Shown here: in pieces, positions 11,001 through 18,926 of the stretch
Numbering within the stretch: position 1 is the first letter of the stretch
Layout: every line of letters starts with the position of its first letter
Origin: Haloplanus sp. HW8-1
GTDB taxonomy: Archaea; Halobacteriota; Halobacteria; Halobacteriales; Haloferacaceae
NCBI RefSeq assembly: GCF_023703795.1
Contig: NZ_CP098518.1
Span: forward strand, 1,116,001-1,180,000
Direction: 5' to 3'
Length of the DNA: 64,000 nt
Notes under the pieces: model-generated
What the model saw: the letters and a program-made list of their open reading frames with translations, nothing else
Told to the model about the DNA's origin: nothing
The model's database searches: none
Program-made: the position numbers and the translations under genes

Positions 11001-11772
11001 GCTGGAGGTCAGTGTAGCCGTCCCGCGTGCCCGTTACGTCCTCGAACAGCCCCGGGAGCACTACGTCGGAGAGCGCGCTGTACTGTTGGATGTCGGTCCA
11101 GAGGTCTGCTTCCTCCCATTCGTACTGCGGCGATCTCGGGGGCACTCCCTCGACGACTGATGCCGCTTTGTCTTGCCGCTCAGACCACGCTTCGGTCGTT
11201 TGGTACCAGTCTTCGAAGTACGCGACGTCGAGTTGGGAGGACAGCCCGGTGGAGATTCCATCATCGACACCCGTGAGGATCGGGTTCCGGTGGGCATGCC
11301 GAAGAACGATCTCACTGAAACTTCGTTGCTTCTGTCCCTGGTATTTCAGCAGGTTCACCGAGACGGGAATGACGTGGTATTCGGAATGAACGCGTTCCCA
11401 ACGGCCGCGCAATTCGTTCAGGTTGCTCTCGGTCGACGTATCCGGAACGAGAGAGGTCCAGACATCGTCGTAGCAACTCCGGAGCCACTGGGTATCCATC
11501 AGGCCGTCAAGGACTGTCAGCAGATGACTCTTTCCGCTGCCGTAGTAGCCGTAGAGCCAGTAGTTCGACCCCGTGCGCATGTCCTCTGCCTCGCCGAGCA
11601 GGCGATTGACGAAGTCTTCAAAGAAGTGTTGGGAATCCTCCGTGACGTGGTAGGACCCTATAGCTTGTCGCCTGTGCCGGTTTCCCTCCGCCGACTGCTC
11701 CTCGCGGTCGATGCGTACCGATTCTTCGAAATCTTCAGACAGGTCATCGAACCAAGTTGGACCAACCATCAT
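8026..11772 (-). CDS. brxC: BREX P-loop ATPase BrxC, first copy
   Basis: A 1,248-residue ATPase of the BREX system. Walker A is GYYGSGKSH at about residues 75-83 and Walker B KLLLLLDEVSLF near 290. The N-terminal segment before the P-loop and the long acidic C-terminal half match the BrxC/PglY architecture. Its start overlaps the brxA stop by 4 bp and its stop overlaps brxB by 4 bp. The nearest in-frame start gives MMVGPTWFDDL; the second Met is equally possible. It shares little sequence with the other BrxC (3588-7412) outside the ATPase motifs, which implies an old duplication and probably distinct roles. Confidence 0.9.
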   Translation of the reverse strand: MMVGPTWFDDLSEDFEESVRIDREEQSAEGNRHRRQAIGSYHVTEDSQHFFEDFVNRLLGEAEDMRTGSNYWLYGYYGSGKSHLLTVLDGLMDTQWLRSCYDDVWTSLVPDTSTESNLNELRGRWERVHSEYHVIPVSVNLLKYQGQKQRSFSEIVLRHAHRNPILTGVDDGISTGLSSQLDVAYFEDWYQTTEAWSERQDKAASVVEGVPPRSPQYEWEEADLWTDIQQYSALSDVVLPGLFEDVTGTRDGYTDLQPSDIDPEEVVGRLESLRRDREEELGEPVKLLLLLDEVSLFIGTDFERLTELQTLAENVDDIGNGDIQLVATAQARIEDVQPKFAAHGADFSIVKDRFPHRYQLPSKHVGDIAKRRLFQKSKTGEDAVRRILDDAGVKPPESLVYNEIKQNTKPPLDAIDDEELVECYPFLPYHAPLFLEILFNLRREANDPAKSIFSGTARAILALMHGLLKDWVDDGEEDRIVSLVDFFELIEPELREILPQDMRVVEGPDETTGIADEVDDEQSELREFDLAVAKAVLLLQHVHEIVPLNEGNIAVAVMDDLNGQSWISTTNRVEESLDRLRKFIRPAQDESGPRYRFTTQEERLIYDDTEENEADPDWDDVVATLDDHLWERITQDLSLPESVPYGESGDEYPVSYHFELDGTTFETSELSERGLDIDIAIQGVRPDTDSGQTDEDTLYWEIDTDGLQDLRKRLVEWWSLRDAIATRDPPPAVERDLEQRADAVRSKLTSAMMSGSYTVKDRTDIRGLSKAVRATVDVAFPDDFHPMMLQVDESRLRELRELDGDSPLPTWAQTIQVPSNQNGSQGKQTIQRNVMSLTGRQLKGRDEGLNMNTVLDGIVDRKPFYDEARPALCAIIWGFCRKGRLLPIDEDGSTLEDEAVLDLDSLSTTRLTLLKWKSPADVLEEGGFKGTTETVADGLIHLQEANQQIRSKLTGLREDVTLVVDTDVRTDEVAELLETFADELTERIEAADDRISTVKSQDDGIEGVIDRTNETQEWVEEVIDVWNRRLSTLQRIDAVLTIGNRQFDWVDEDARSTIVSRSTAVSSFDGEWWTTDGWSTLSGALVPDLAPEFDRSWNAFVDERGLGELVNRIEEHHWVLQATDLPAGVHIAFEGEYITPMRRLQQWYETIENAITMLSSDADSDEVVEVTDDIAQLEPLGDSVEYTPTEVRSRLDELSSIVGTRTPDGIDQIGIVPDDRQKLNRRLERLVEQQALEIEETDEGVIIR

Positions 11773-12608
11773 TCAGCACCCTCTTGAGAGAGCCATGCGT
11801 ACGGTTCGTCAGTAGGTCGCAGTTGGAGGCGGCCGTGGAGTTCGACAAACTCCCAGGCGTCCGTTTTAGCCACTCTATCGCAGTGCTCTTCCCACCGATC
11901 GCTCGGCTGAAGCAGGTACTGGAGGCCGACCGGCGACTCTAGCCACTCGTCACCACCCTCCGCATACGAGTAATCCATCGCAACGAGGAGTGGTATATCT
12001 CCGAGTGATGGTGGATCACCGACGACAGTTTGCTGATCTTCGAGGACGCCGATCTCACGCATGACCGATCGGAAGCCTTCACACCAACGTTCCGTGGTGG
12101 AGTCAGCGTAGTCGAAAGCGGATCCATCGGAGTATTCAAACTGGTCAAGGACAGCAGTGAGTGCCTCGTTCGAGAAGTCAAGTGCGTCTGGAGCGTTTAC
12201 AGAAAGTCGCTGTACGTACTCGTGGACGACATAGCGGACGAGCACGTCGTCCGCGACGAGATACGGGTAGAGAACTTGTGCTTTGTCCTGCGGCGTTGAG
12301 CAGGTATCCAATACCGTAGGTAGGGCACGCGGGTTGGGAAGGCTGGCAGGAGCGTTTTTGAATCGTGATGCGAGAACACGGTAGATCTTCTGTGAACTTC
12401 CTCGTGTGCTGCGGTTAGCACGGCGTTCATCGAACCAGATCTCCTTGACCAGGTTCCAATTCCCGTGTTCGTTGTATATTTGAACGATCTCCTCGGCTCG
12501 CTCAACGAGAAGACCACACATGGTCAAGTCCATGTTTACCTCGTCCTGTGAGAATCGGTGAGAGAGCGACGGCGGTTGCGTCCCCCCGCCGTCAGGGATA
12601 GTATTCAT
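11769..12608 (-). CDS. brxA: BREX protein BrxA (DUF1819 family)
   Basis: A 279-residue protein at the head of the BREX operon. BrxA proteins are small, helical, NusB-like DNA-binding factors. The N-terminal half shows the family pattern: CGLLVERAEEIVQIY, then a W-x2-V-K-E-I-W segment, then an R-x-S-S-Q-K-I-Y-R-V-L-A-S-R helix. The start at ATG 12608 leaves a short, poorly conserved N-terminus; MDLTMCGLL at residue 26 is an alternative. It overlaps brxC-1 by 4 bp. Being first in the operon, its upstream region should carry the BREX promoter. Confidence 0.82.
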   Translation of the reverse strand: MNTIPDGGGTQPPSLSHRFSQDEVNMDLTMCGLLVERAEEIVQIYNEHGNWNLVKEIWFDERRANRSTRGSSQKIYRVLASRFKNAPASLPNPRALPTVLDTCSTPQDKAQVLYPYLVADDVLVRYVVHEYVQRLSVNAPDALDFSNEALTAVLDQFEYSDGSAFDYADSTTERWCEGFRSVMREIGVLEDQQTVVGDPPSLGDIPLLVAMDYSYAEGGDEWLESPVGLQYLLQPSDRWEEHCDRVAKTDAWEFVELHGRLQLRPTDEPYAWLSQEGAE

Positions 12609-12967
12609 ACGATCTTGAAATCAATCAACCTACTTTACTATTTGTCATCCACAGACGGGGTAGCCAGTCGGAGAACGTCCTCGCGAGTCATCTCTGAACT
12701 CACGACACCTGGTGGACTCTTCGGTGATTCGAGACTACTCACCGTTCAAAAACTGGTCGTCGTCGAATAGACCTGTTCTGTGATTCGACCGTCCGCCGTA
12801 GACGATCGGACTCAGTAACGCCCCCTCTGGTCAACACGTGGCAAGAATCATACTAATCTATCGACCGGACCGTCTCACAGAACAGTACGGACACCTGAGT
12901 GACTGGTCGGCGATACTGTGCTGACGGGAAACGTGTATGTAGCACTGCCCGAATCCGGACGGAACCG
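12609..12967. other. Intergenic region between brxA and the LOV kinase
   Basis: This 359-bp gap holds the 5' side of the BREX operon on the right and the 3' end of the kinase operon. An AT-rich stretch around 12620-12645 (aaatagtaaagtagg read on the minus strand) lies 15-35 bp upstream of brxA and is a candidate TATA region. No convincing gene, RNA or repeat is seen. Confidence 0.4.
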
Positions 12968-15157
12968 TCACCGTGATAGTTCTATTTTGACAACGTTGCC
13001 GGCTGGCGAATTCTCCTCGACTGTGATGGTACCGCCCGACCTGGCGGTGATCAATTTCACGAGCCACAACCCGAGACCGCTCCCGTGGTACAGCGGTGTT
13101 TGCTCCGCTTCGTCTACCAATAAATCTCGGTCCATCTCGGGGATGCGCGGCCCACTGTCGGCTATTTCGATACGAACCGTCTCGTCAGTCTGAGTAACGG
13201 TAACGGTGACTTCAGGCGACGGCGAATCGTTGTGGATGATCGCGTTCGTAACGAGTTCTTTGATCGCCTGTCCAAACTGTGGCATCGCCTCAACGGTTAC
13301 GTCGTCAGGGCAATCAACAGCAATTGTCGCGTCCGAGTACTCCGAACCAACACGCGAAACGACGTCCTGGAGGCGATCGCGTACCTCGATTCGGTCCTGT
13401 GTCGGGTCCTCCCGAAGCAATTCCGTTATCTGGCGTTCTTTGTCTGCCAGTCGGATCAGTCGGTCGCTCGTGTCCACGATCTCCTCGGCAGAGGCTGCAA
13501 CCTCCCCCGACGTCTCGGCGTTGATCGTCTCGGCTCGTCCTCGAACCATGTTCATATCGTTGCGGAGGTTGTGTCGTAACACCCGATCAAGAACTTCTAA
13601 CTGTCGTTGGCGCTCCTTGCGCCCTGTGACATCCTGTTGGAATCCGATGTAGTTGACGACGGTACCGGCATCGTCTCGTACGGGCGCGACTTTGAGGTGG
13701 TTCCAGAACTCCGTGCCGTCCTTGCGATAATTTTTGATCTCGATCGATATAGGTTCCTCCGAATCGATCGCCTCCCGAATTTTCGCAATCCGGTCCGGGT
13801 CGGTGTTCTCGCCCTGAAGGAATCGACAGTTCTTCCCGACTGCCTCCTCACGTGGGTAGCCCGTCAAATCTACGAACGCCTCGTTGACGTAGATCATCGG
13901 GTTGTCCTCCCGGTCCGGATCAGTGATGGTGATGCCAACGGGGGCTTCGTCAATCGCCTGCGTCCGTCGCTGTAGCGTCTCCTCTCGCTCTTTGCGTTCC
14001 GTAATGTCCTTCTGGACTGCAACGAACGAGTGAATCTCGTCACCGTCGGTGACGGGGGCGACCGTCTGCATCGCCACGTACATTTCGCCGTTCTTCCGAC
14101 GGTTGATGATCTCCTCTGCCCACACCTCCCCAGAGAGGATCGTGTTCCAGAAGTCCTCGAAATACCCATCCGGCATTGCCCCGGAGTTCAACACGTGCGG
14201 TGTCTTGCCGACGACTTCTGCCTGAGTGAATCCAGTTGTCTCCTCGAAGCCCGCGTTGACGTACTCGATTTTCCCGTCGGGATCGGTGATAAAGATCGCG
14301 TGGCCAGCGGATTCGACCGCCTGCTTGATGCGTTGAAGATCGCGTTCGCGCTCCTTGCGCTCGGTGATGTCCTGCATCGTCCCCCGAACGCGGGCCAGTT
14401 CCCCGTCTTGGTACTGGGGTTCGCCCCTCGTTCGCACCCATCGCTGGTTGCCCTCCGCATCGGTGAGTCGGACTTCGACATCGTACGGCTCATCCTCCTC
14501 GATAGCCGTCTCGAACGCATCTTCGACGATCGGTCGATCCTCGGGGTGGTAATATTGGAGGCTCAGTTCCGGAGACGGCGTCGTGTCGTCTGGGAGCGCG
14601 TGAATGCGGGACACCTCGTCGGTCCACCATCCCTCTTCGGCATCGATATCGTACTCCCAGGCGCCGACGTTCGCAATATCTTGGGCTTTCTCGAAGAGAT
14701 CGACCTGGCGTTCGAGCTCGCGCTCTCGTTCTCGCAAGGTGAGCGACTGATTCCGCAGTCGGAGCAACGCTTCGAGTCGCCAGTTGAGTTCGGTCTGCTG
14801 GATCGGCAGCGAGACGATCTCGTCGATCGTTTCCGTGACCACGTTGTCGGCGAGCTGACCGGCATCTGACTCGATGATATCCGCCCCTGACTCCGGAAGC
14901 AAGAGGAGATACGGAAGCAAAACGGGGGCCGCCGCCGCCTTCTTCTCACGGAGCGCATCGAGGTGTTCCTGGAACGCTCCTTTGTCGATGATACAGACAT
15001 CGAAGTCAGCGTCCTCGATGTCGCCCGAGAAGTCCACGGATTCGTAGGAAGGGTGATCGTCGATCCATTTTTCGAGCACCTGTCGATTGCCCGAATCCGC
15101 AATGAGGGGGAGGATCCGGTTCCGGGATCCGCGCACCGCTTTGGGAGTCATCGTCAT
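12968..15157 (-). CDS. Sensor histidine kinase with three PAS domains, the third LOV-type
   Basis: A soluble 729-residue sensor kinase with no membrane segments. After an N-terminal region of about 150 residues (receiver-like start, then a coiled coil) come PAS domains at about 155-270, 278-395 and 403-515. The third carries the LOV signature GKNCRFLQG at 441-449 with the adduct-forming Cys at 444, followed by NYRKDGTEFWNHL and YIGFQQDV, the blue-light flavin-binding pattern. The dimerisation/phosphoacceptor segment is VLRHNLRND (His about 529), and HATPase motifs ELVTNAIIHND and HGSGLGLWLV follow. Its ATG overlaps the stop of the broken kinase upstream (ATGA), placing it last in a KaiC-led operon. 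No response regulator lies alongside. Confidence 0.93.
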   Translation of the reverse strand: MTMTPKAVRGSRNRILPLIADSGNRQVLEKWIDDHPSYESVDFSGDIEDADFDVCIIDKGAFQEHLDALREKKAAAAPVLLPYLLLLPESGADIIESDAGQLADNVVTETIDEIVSLPIQQTELNWRLEALLRLRNQSLTLRERERELERQVDLFEKAQDIANVGAWEYDIDAEEGWWTDEVSRIHALPDDTTPSPELSLQYYHPEDRPIVEDAFETAIEEDEPYDVEVRLTDAEGNQRWVRTRGEPQYQDGELARVRGTMQDITERKERERDLQRIKQAVESAGHAIFITDPDGKIEYVNAGFEETTGFTQAEVVGKTPHVLNSGAMPDGYFEDFWNTILSGEVWAEEIINRRKNGEMYVAMQTVAPVTDGDEIHSFVAVQKDITERKEREETLQRRTQAIDEAPVGITITDPDREDNPMIYVNEAFVDLTGYPREEAVGKNCRFLQGENTDPDRIAKIREAIDSEEPISIEIKNYRKDGTEFWNHLKVAPVRDDAGTVVNYIGFQQDVTGRKERQRQLEVLDRVLRHNLRNDMNMVRGRAETINAETSGEVAASAEEIVDTSDRLIRLADKERQITELLREDPTQDRIEVRDRLQDVVSRVGSEYSDATIAVDCPDDVTVEAMPQFGQAIKELVTNAIIHNDSPSPEVTVTVTQTDETVRIEIADSGPRIPEMDRDLLVDEAEQTPLYHGSGLGLWLVKLITARSGGTITVEENSPAGNVVKIELSR

Positions 15158-15811
15158 CGGTATTCACCCCAGTCGGCGACTCTTTCGGGTAGTTCGACCT
15201 CGGTACTGACCCCGCCCGAGTCGCCGTCGCTGATTTGTAGTGTGCCGCCGTACTCCGCGACTGGTGTATCGACGAGAGAGACCGAGTCCCGCTACAGGAT
15301 GATCGAGTCCTTGGTCGGTTCGGTCAAGCACTGCGTTCCGCTGGTCGGATGGGGTCCCCGAGTCGTCGTGGGGCATCGTGATCCTGATCCGCCCGAGCGT
15401 ATCAAGTCGCTCCCGTAACTCTACGGTGCCGAGCGGTGTCGTCAGATCTTCATCGACAAACTGTGACACCGCCGGCTCTGTCTCAGTCCCTTCCCGACGA
15501 TCGAGTGTCTCAACACCGGTGTCGGACCCATCGGGCAACACCGGGAGCATATCGTCTGCCTTCCGCTCTCGGATCTCGGTGTCGTACTCACGGAGCGAAT
15601 GTTCCTCGAAAACACCGACATCCAGGTCGGCCTCCGAGAGAGCAACGACGGCGTCCGAGACGGTCTCGTACTTGTCTGGTCGTTGGAGTCGAATGACGTG
15701 TCCTCGTGGCTGGCCCACATGCGACGGTACCGGTACGACCCGGGCGGGTGATGTCACTGTCCCAGGCCGGCCAGCGGTTCCAAGCACCGGTGACTCAGTC
15801 TCCATCGTCAT
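15154..15811 (-). pseudogene. Broken histidine-kinase-like gene between kaiC-like and LOV kinase
   Basis: The 5' part (from 15811) reads as normal acidic haloarchaeal protein up to about residue 145, then turns into arginine-rich nonsense and stops at 15164. In another frame, 15154-15290 encodes a C-terminal tail typical of a kinase ATPase domain (VAEYGGTLQISDGDSGGVS, ending VADWGEYR) whose TGA overlaps the ATG of the LOV kinase. So the gene has lost its middle and shifted frame. The start overlaps the upstream KaiC-like gene by 17 bp, showing that it was once a coupled operon member. The original was probably a KaiC-linked sensor kinase. Overlap at both ends argues for local decay, not insertion. 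Confidence 0.75.
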
Positions 15812-17261
15812 TCCAAGTCGGTGTGCCGGTGAGAATCCCTCGGAGTTCGGGCAGCGAGTCCCCGACCTGCAGACCGTGTTCGGTGATCTCCAGTTCCCGG
15901 AGCTGGTTTTCGTACTGGCTGGTGCGCATCTTGAGGACGCCGATCACCTTCCGGAGTGAGCCCTTGTATTCGACATGGCGCAGGACGACGATGCTGTCAG
16001 CAAGATAGCTCATGCCTTGGTCGGTCGCGCGGAACTCACCGGTGATGTTGTGGACTTCGTTCGTCACTAGTCCGGTCACGCCCATGTTGCGGAGGTAGCG
16101 ACCGATCTTGACGAGGTCCCGCATCGGGTCTTCGTCGACGCCGCGTAGCGACTGCTCGAACCCGCTGGTCCCGTCGATCATCACGATTTCGGCGTCGTTG
16201 TCTTCGACTTCCGATCGGATGCGGTGGGTGAACTCGTCGATCGTGAGTTCTTCAGGGCCGATCACCTCCACGTTGAGCGTCCCCCGGTCGATCATTTCGG
16301 TCACGGGGATGTTGACGGCCTCCGCGCGCTCGAAGAGGGTGTTGTGGTCCTCTTCGAAGCTATACAGGACCGAGCGCCGGCCTCGGCCTGCGGCCTCTTT
16401 CATGAACTGGAGACCGGTCGTTGTCTTGCCGACCCCTGTCGGCCCGCTCAGAAACGTGATCGTTCCAGTGGTGAGCCCCCCCGACAACAGTGAGTCCAGT
16501 GCCGGAACACCCGAGGAGAGTTTGCTCGAAGTGTGCTCGCGCTCGTGACGGTTGGGATCGAGTCGTGGCCACACTTGCATACCATCGTCGGCTATCTGGA
16601 GCGTGTGGTGTCCGGATCGAACAGAGGAGCCACGGAACTTCGAGACGTGGATCGTTCGGCGATCCGGCCCCGCCTTGACGTTTATCACGGCATCGACGAG
16701 AAACTGCAGGTCGTCGTCGGGCATCGACGTGGCAGCCTGCGAAGTGAGCAGGACCGTCGCGCCCTCGCTTTTGAGGAAGTTGATCAGGCCGAGAATCTGC
16801 GACCGGAACTGGTGTTCGTCGGGAGCGAGATACCGGAACTCGGTGACTGGATCCACCACGACTCGATCCGGGTTGATCTCTTGGACCTCCGCGCGAATGC
16901 TCTCAACGAGCGAGGGCGTTTCCACTTCACCGGACTCAAACAGGGTGTACGTCTCCTCGCCCTGAAACTGGTCGCCAGAGGCAGAGAGGTTGAGGAACTC
17001 GATCGCATCAATAGCGAAACCGAAGTGCTGGGCAGTATCCCGAATGTAGTCCTCCGGTTCGCCAAGGTTGATGTACAGCCCGGTCTCGTCCGCATCCAGA
17101 CCAGCAGCGAGAAAGTGTAAGGAGAAAATCGACTTGCCAGAGCCGGGTTCGCCTCGCACGAGCGTTGCAGACTCGGGGAGATAGCCGCCGCCGAGGATAT
17201 CGTTCACGCCCGGAATGCCGGTCACGAGTCGCTCTCGGTCCGTATTATTCGTTTTGCTCAT
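15795..17261 (-). CDS. KaiC-like double-domain RecA/RAD55 ATPase
   Basis: About 488 residues with two RecA-type KaiC domains. The first P-loop GEPGSGKS is at about 37-44 with INLGEPE after it; the second P-loop GPTGVGKTT is near 273-281 with LYSFEEDHNTLF following, which fits the paired acidic residues of KaiC. The start at ATG 17261 (MSKTNNTDRERL) was preferred over one 39 bp upstream because the added residues are atypical. Archaeal KaiC homologues are signalling ATPases, not proven clocks; there is no KaiA or KaiB here. The gene leads an operon with two histidine-kinase genes, one broken and one LOV-bearing, suggesting that it relays or gates their signal. Confidence 0.9.
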   Translation of the reverse strand: MSKTNNTDRERLVTGIPGVNDILGGGYLPESATLVRGEPGSGKSIFSLHFLAAGLDADETGLYINLGEPEDYIRDTAQHFGFAIDAIEFLNLSASGDQFQGEETYTLFESGEVETPSLVESIRAEVQEINPDRVVVDPVTEFRYLAPDEHQFRSQILGLINFLKSEGATVLLTSQAATSMPDDDLQFLVDAVINVKAGPDRRTIHVSKFRGSSVRSGHHTLQIADDGMQVWPRLDPNRHEREHTSSKLSSGVPALDSLLSGGLTTGTITFLSGPTGVGKTTTGLQFMKEAAGRGRRSVLYSFEEDHNTLFERAEAVNIPVTEMIDRGTLNVEVIGPEELTIDEFTHRIRSEVEDNDAEIVMIDGTSGFEQSLRGVDEDPMRDLVKIGRYLRNMGVTGLVTNEVHNITGEFRATDQGMSYLADSIVVLRHVEYKGSLRKVIGVLKMRTSQYENQLRELEITEHGLQVGDSLPELRGILTGTPTWNDDGD

Positions 17262-17341
17262 GTATACCCTGGCTTTCTGGCACCATATGTCTCTTCGCAC
17301 TTGGTTCCAAGCCGTGATAGCTATGGCACATTATTTTTGTC

Positions 17342-17518
17342 CTATAATCTGGCAACGGACGTCCACCGAGCATTCAACCGGAACATTCGAGTTTTTCGAT
17401 CGAACTGGAGATACGGAAGCAAGACGAACAGGGTGAGAAGGCCAGCCAGCAGCGCGAGAGCGGTCAGTCCAACCTGCTCAAAAAAAAAATGCGCCGGCGG
17501 TTCGGGGTTACTTGCCAT
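17342..17518 (-). CDS. Small single-pass membrane protein
   Basis: A 58-residue reading from ATG 17518 with one strong hydrophobic segment (LTALALLAGLLTLFVLLPYL) after a short polar N-terminus rich in proline and phenylalanine, then a basic tail. An A9 run codes for the three phenylalanines. A longer upstream reading is serine/arginine-rich and unlikely. It lies upstream of and parallel to the KaiC-like gene. No family recognised; it could be a minor subunit or an orphan. Confidence 0.4.
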   Translation of the reverse strand: MASNPEPPAHFFFEQVGLTALALLAGLLTLFVLLPYLQFDRKTRMFRLNARWTSVARL

Positions 17519-17531
17519 CGTCCCAAAACAC

Positions 17532-17915
17532 GTGACCACGTGTGTTAGTTGCCAATATTTTGACTCAAGAGTGCGTATTGACAAATCGGGTGAATGTTGG
17601 CGACGGGACGATCCGGCGTGTCGTGTTGAACGAGGGTGTATTCGAGGAGATGCCGTGGGAAAATCCTGTGACGATTGGGTTGTTGAGTACGTAGAGCTCG
17701 TGGTCCTCGCTGGAGGGGTGCGACGGACCGCCGAGACACAGCGAGGATCAGAGCACTGGCGAGCCAACGGCGAGCGGTTGTGGTTGTCCCGAAACGCCGT
17801 GTCGAACGCCAGGAGTTCCCGACGGTATCGTGGCGGAATTCTGGCTACTCCTAATACGAATCGAGAAACACGACAGGAAACTCACGCCTCTCGTTGCCGA
17901 GTAACAGGCTCCTAA
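17532..17915 (+). CDS. Candidate cysteine-rich protein
   Basis: Reading from a GTG at 17532 gives up to 127 residues whose first 55 contain CVSC, GECW, DPAC, RGC and KSCDDW, an ordered spacing that could bind zinc. The second half is arginine/serine-rich and may not be real, so the protein, if it exists, may be truncated or frameshifted after about residue 65. No recognised family. It diverges from the small membrane ORF at 17342-17518. Confidence 0.22.
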   Translation: MTTCVSCQYFDSRVRIDKSGECWRRDDPACRVERGCIRGDAVGKSCDDWVVEYVELVVLAGGVRRTAETQRGSEHWRANGERLWLSRNAVSNARSSRRYRGGILATPNTNRETRQETHASRCRVTGS

Positions 17916-17944
17916 CAAAGTGGCCGGCTCCGAGATGGACGGCC

Positions 17945-18154
17945 ATGGTTTCACTGCGAGCCCTCGCCGTCAACGCTGTCGTCGGCCTCGTCATCCTGTT
18001 CATCGCGAACGTCGCCGGACTGGAAGTACAGATATCACTCCTCACGCTTTTGGTGTGTGCGATTTTCGGGATCCCCGGAGCGATCCTAGTACTACTGCTC
18101 GCACTGTTTGATGTCGCCTTCGTGGCCGCGGTGGTCCCGGCGCTCCCCGTGTGA
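17945..18154 (+). CDS. BofA-family small membrane protein
   Basis: A 69-residue protein from ATG 17945 with two membrane helices (NAVVGLVILFIANVAG and a longer one beginning LLTLLVCAIFGIPGA). The pattern VNAVVGL..., then ISLLTLLVCAIFGIPGA matches the BofA-like family (pro-sigma-K processing inhibitor family). In bacilli BofA inhibits an intramembrane protease; archaea lack that pathway, so the haloarchaeal role is unknown. The ATG 51 bp upstream in frame adds an unlikely extension. It appears monocistronic. Confidence 0.7.
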   Translation: MVSLRALAVNAVVGLVILFIANVAGLEVQISLLTLLVCAIFGIPGAILVLLLALFDVAFVAAVVPALPV

Positions 18155-18926
18155 GACCGGTTCGAAGGCGGACACCCACGCTTGGCGTCGAAACGGGCCG
18201 GGAGAGGTCGGGGCGTACTTCGCTGACAGTTCTCTAGGCGTTCATACGTAATCATGGCACACCCGTATCGAAACAGTCGCCTTCGCCCCGTGAACGTCTC
18301 CGTCGACGCGTGAAGGACAAGGCCAAGCGGTACGAACCGGCACACCCGTCGAAATCGGACGGGCGTAGACCGCTTTGGATATCGACGCCGTGACCCGGAG
18401 TCGGTCGCCGGCGCGATCCGGAATGGGTGGATGGACTTCCGTCTCGCCGATCGATTTCCGGGCCGTTTCACCGAACTGCCGTACGGACTACTCTACCGTC
18501 TGAAAGGGAATACGACCCGGACGACGGGGACTCTGGACCACGAACAAAAGGGCGATCGAGAGTCATTCGGGCGAGAGGAGAAGGTGAGATGTCTCCTGGG
18601 CCACCAGGCCGAGGACGAGGGTTCCGACGAGCAAGCCCGTCGTTTGAACGTCCCCGAGTAAGTCAATATTACTAGCCGACTGGACTGAAACGGATCAGCC
18701 TACTGGCCACAATCGGAGGTATGGTTTCTGCATACCGTCTGGATTGTCAGGCCGAACCGTTGCAGACCGTTGCAATCGTATTTCGCTTTCGAGCGTATCG
18801 GCACGGCCCTCTCGCCCGTATCGAGTAGGCGCTCACAAGGTAATCTATCGGCCACTGGTCCGAATGTCCTTGCGTAGATTATCGCGTCTTCTGTGTCCCC
18901 GTATTCTCCGGAACGATCCGGGGAAG
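18155..18926. other. Gene-poor stretch with a membrane-protein relic
   Basis: Nothing intact is convincing over these 772 bp. Minus-strand bases of about 18560-18695 read as a hydrophobic peptide (LLGDVQTTGLLVGTLVLGL then VAQETSHLLLSPE and a stop) that resembles the end of a membrane protein, but no start codon precedes it before an in-frame stop. It is probably a relic. Plus-strand ORFs of 76-82 codons over the same stretch are probably shadows of it. Confidence 0.4.

Noticed and set aside
12968-17261. A circadian clock operon
   Set aside because: Only a KaiC homologue is present; there is no KaiA or KaiB, and archaeal KaiC-like proteins commonly serve other signalling roles.
17471-17490. 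A9 run as a possible terminator or slippage site
   Set aside because: No stem precedes it, and it codes phenylalanines in a small minus-strand ORF; not strong enough to call.
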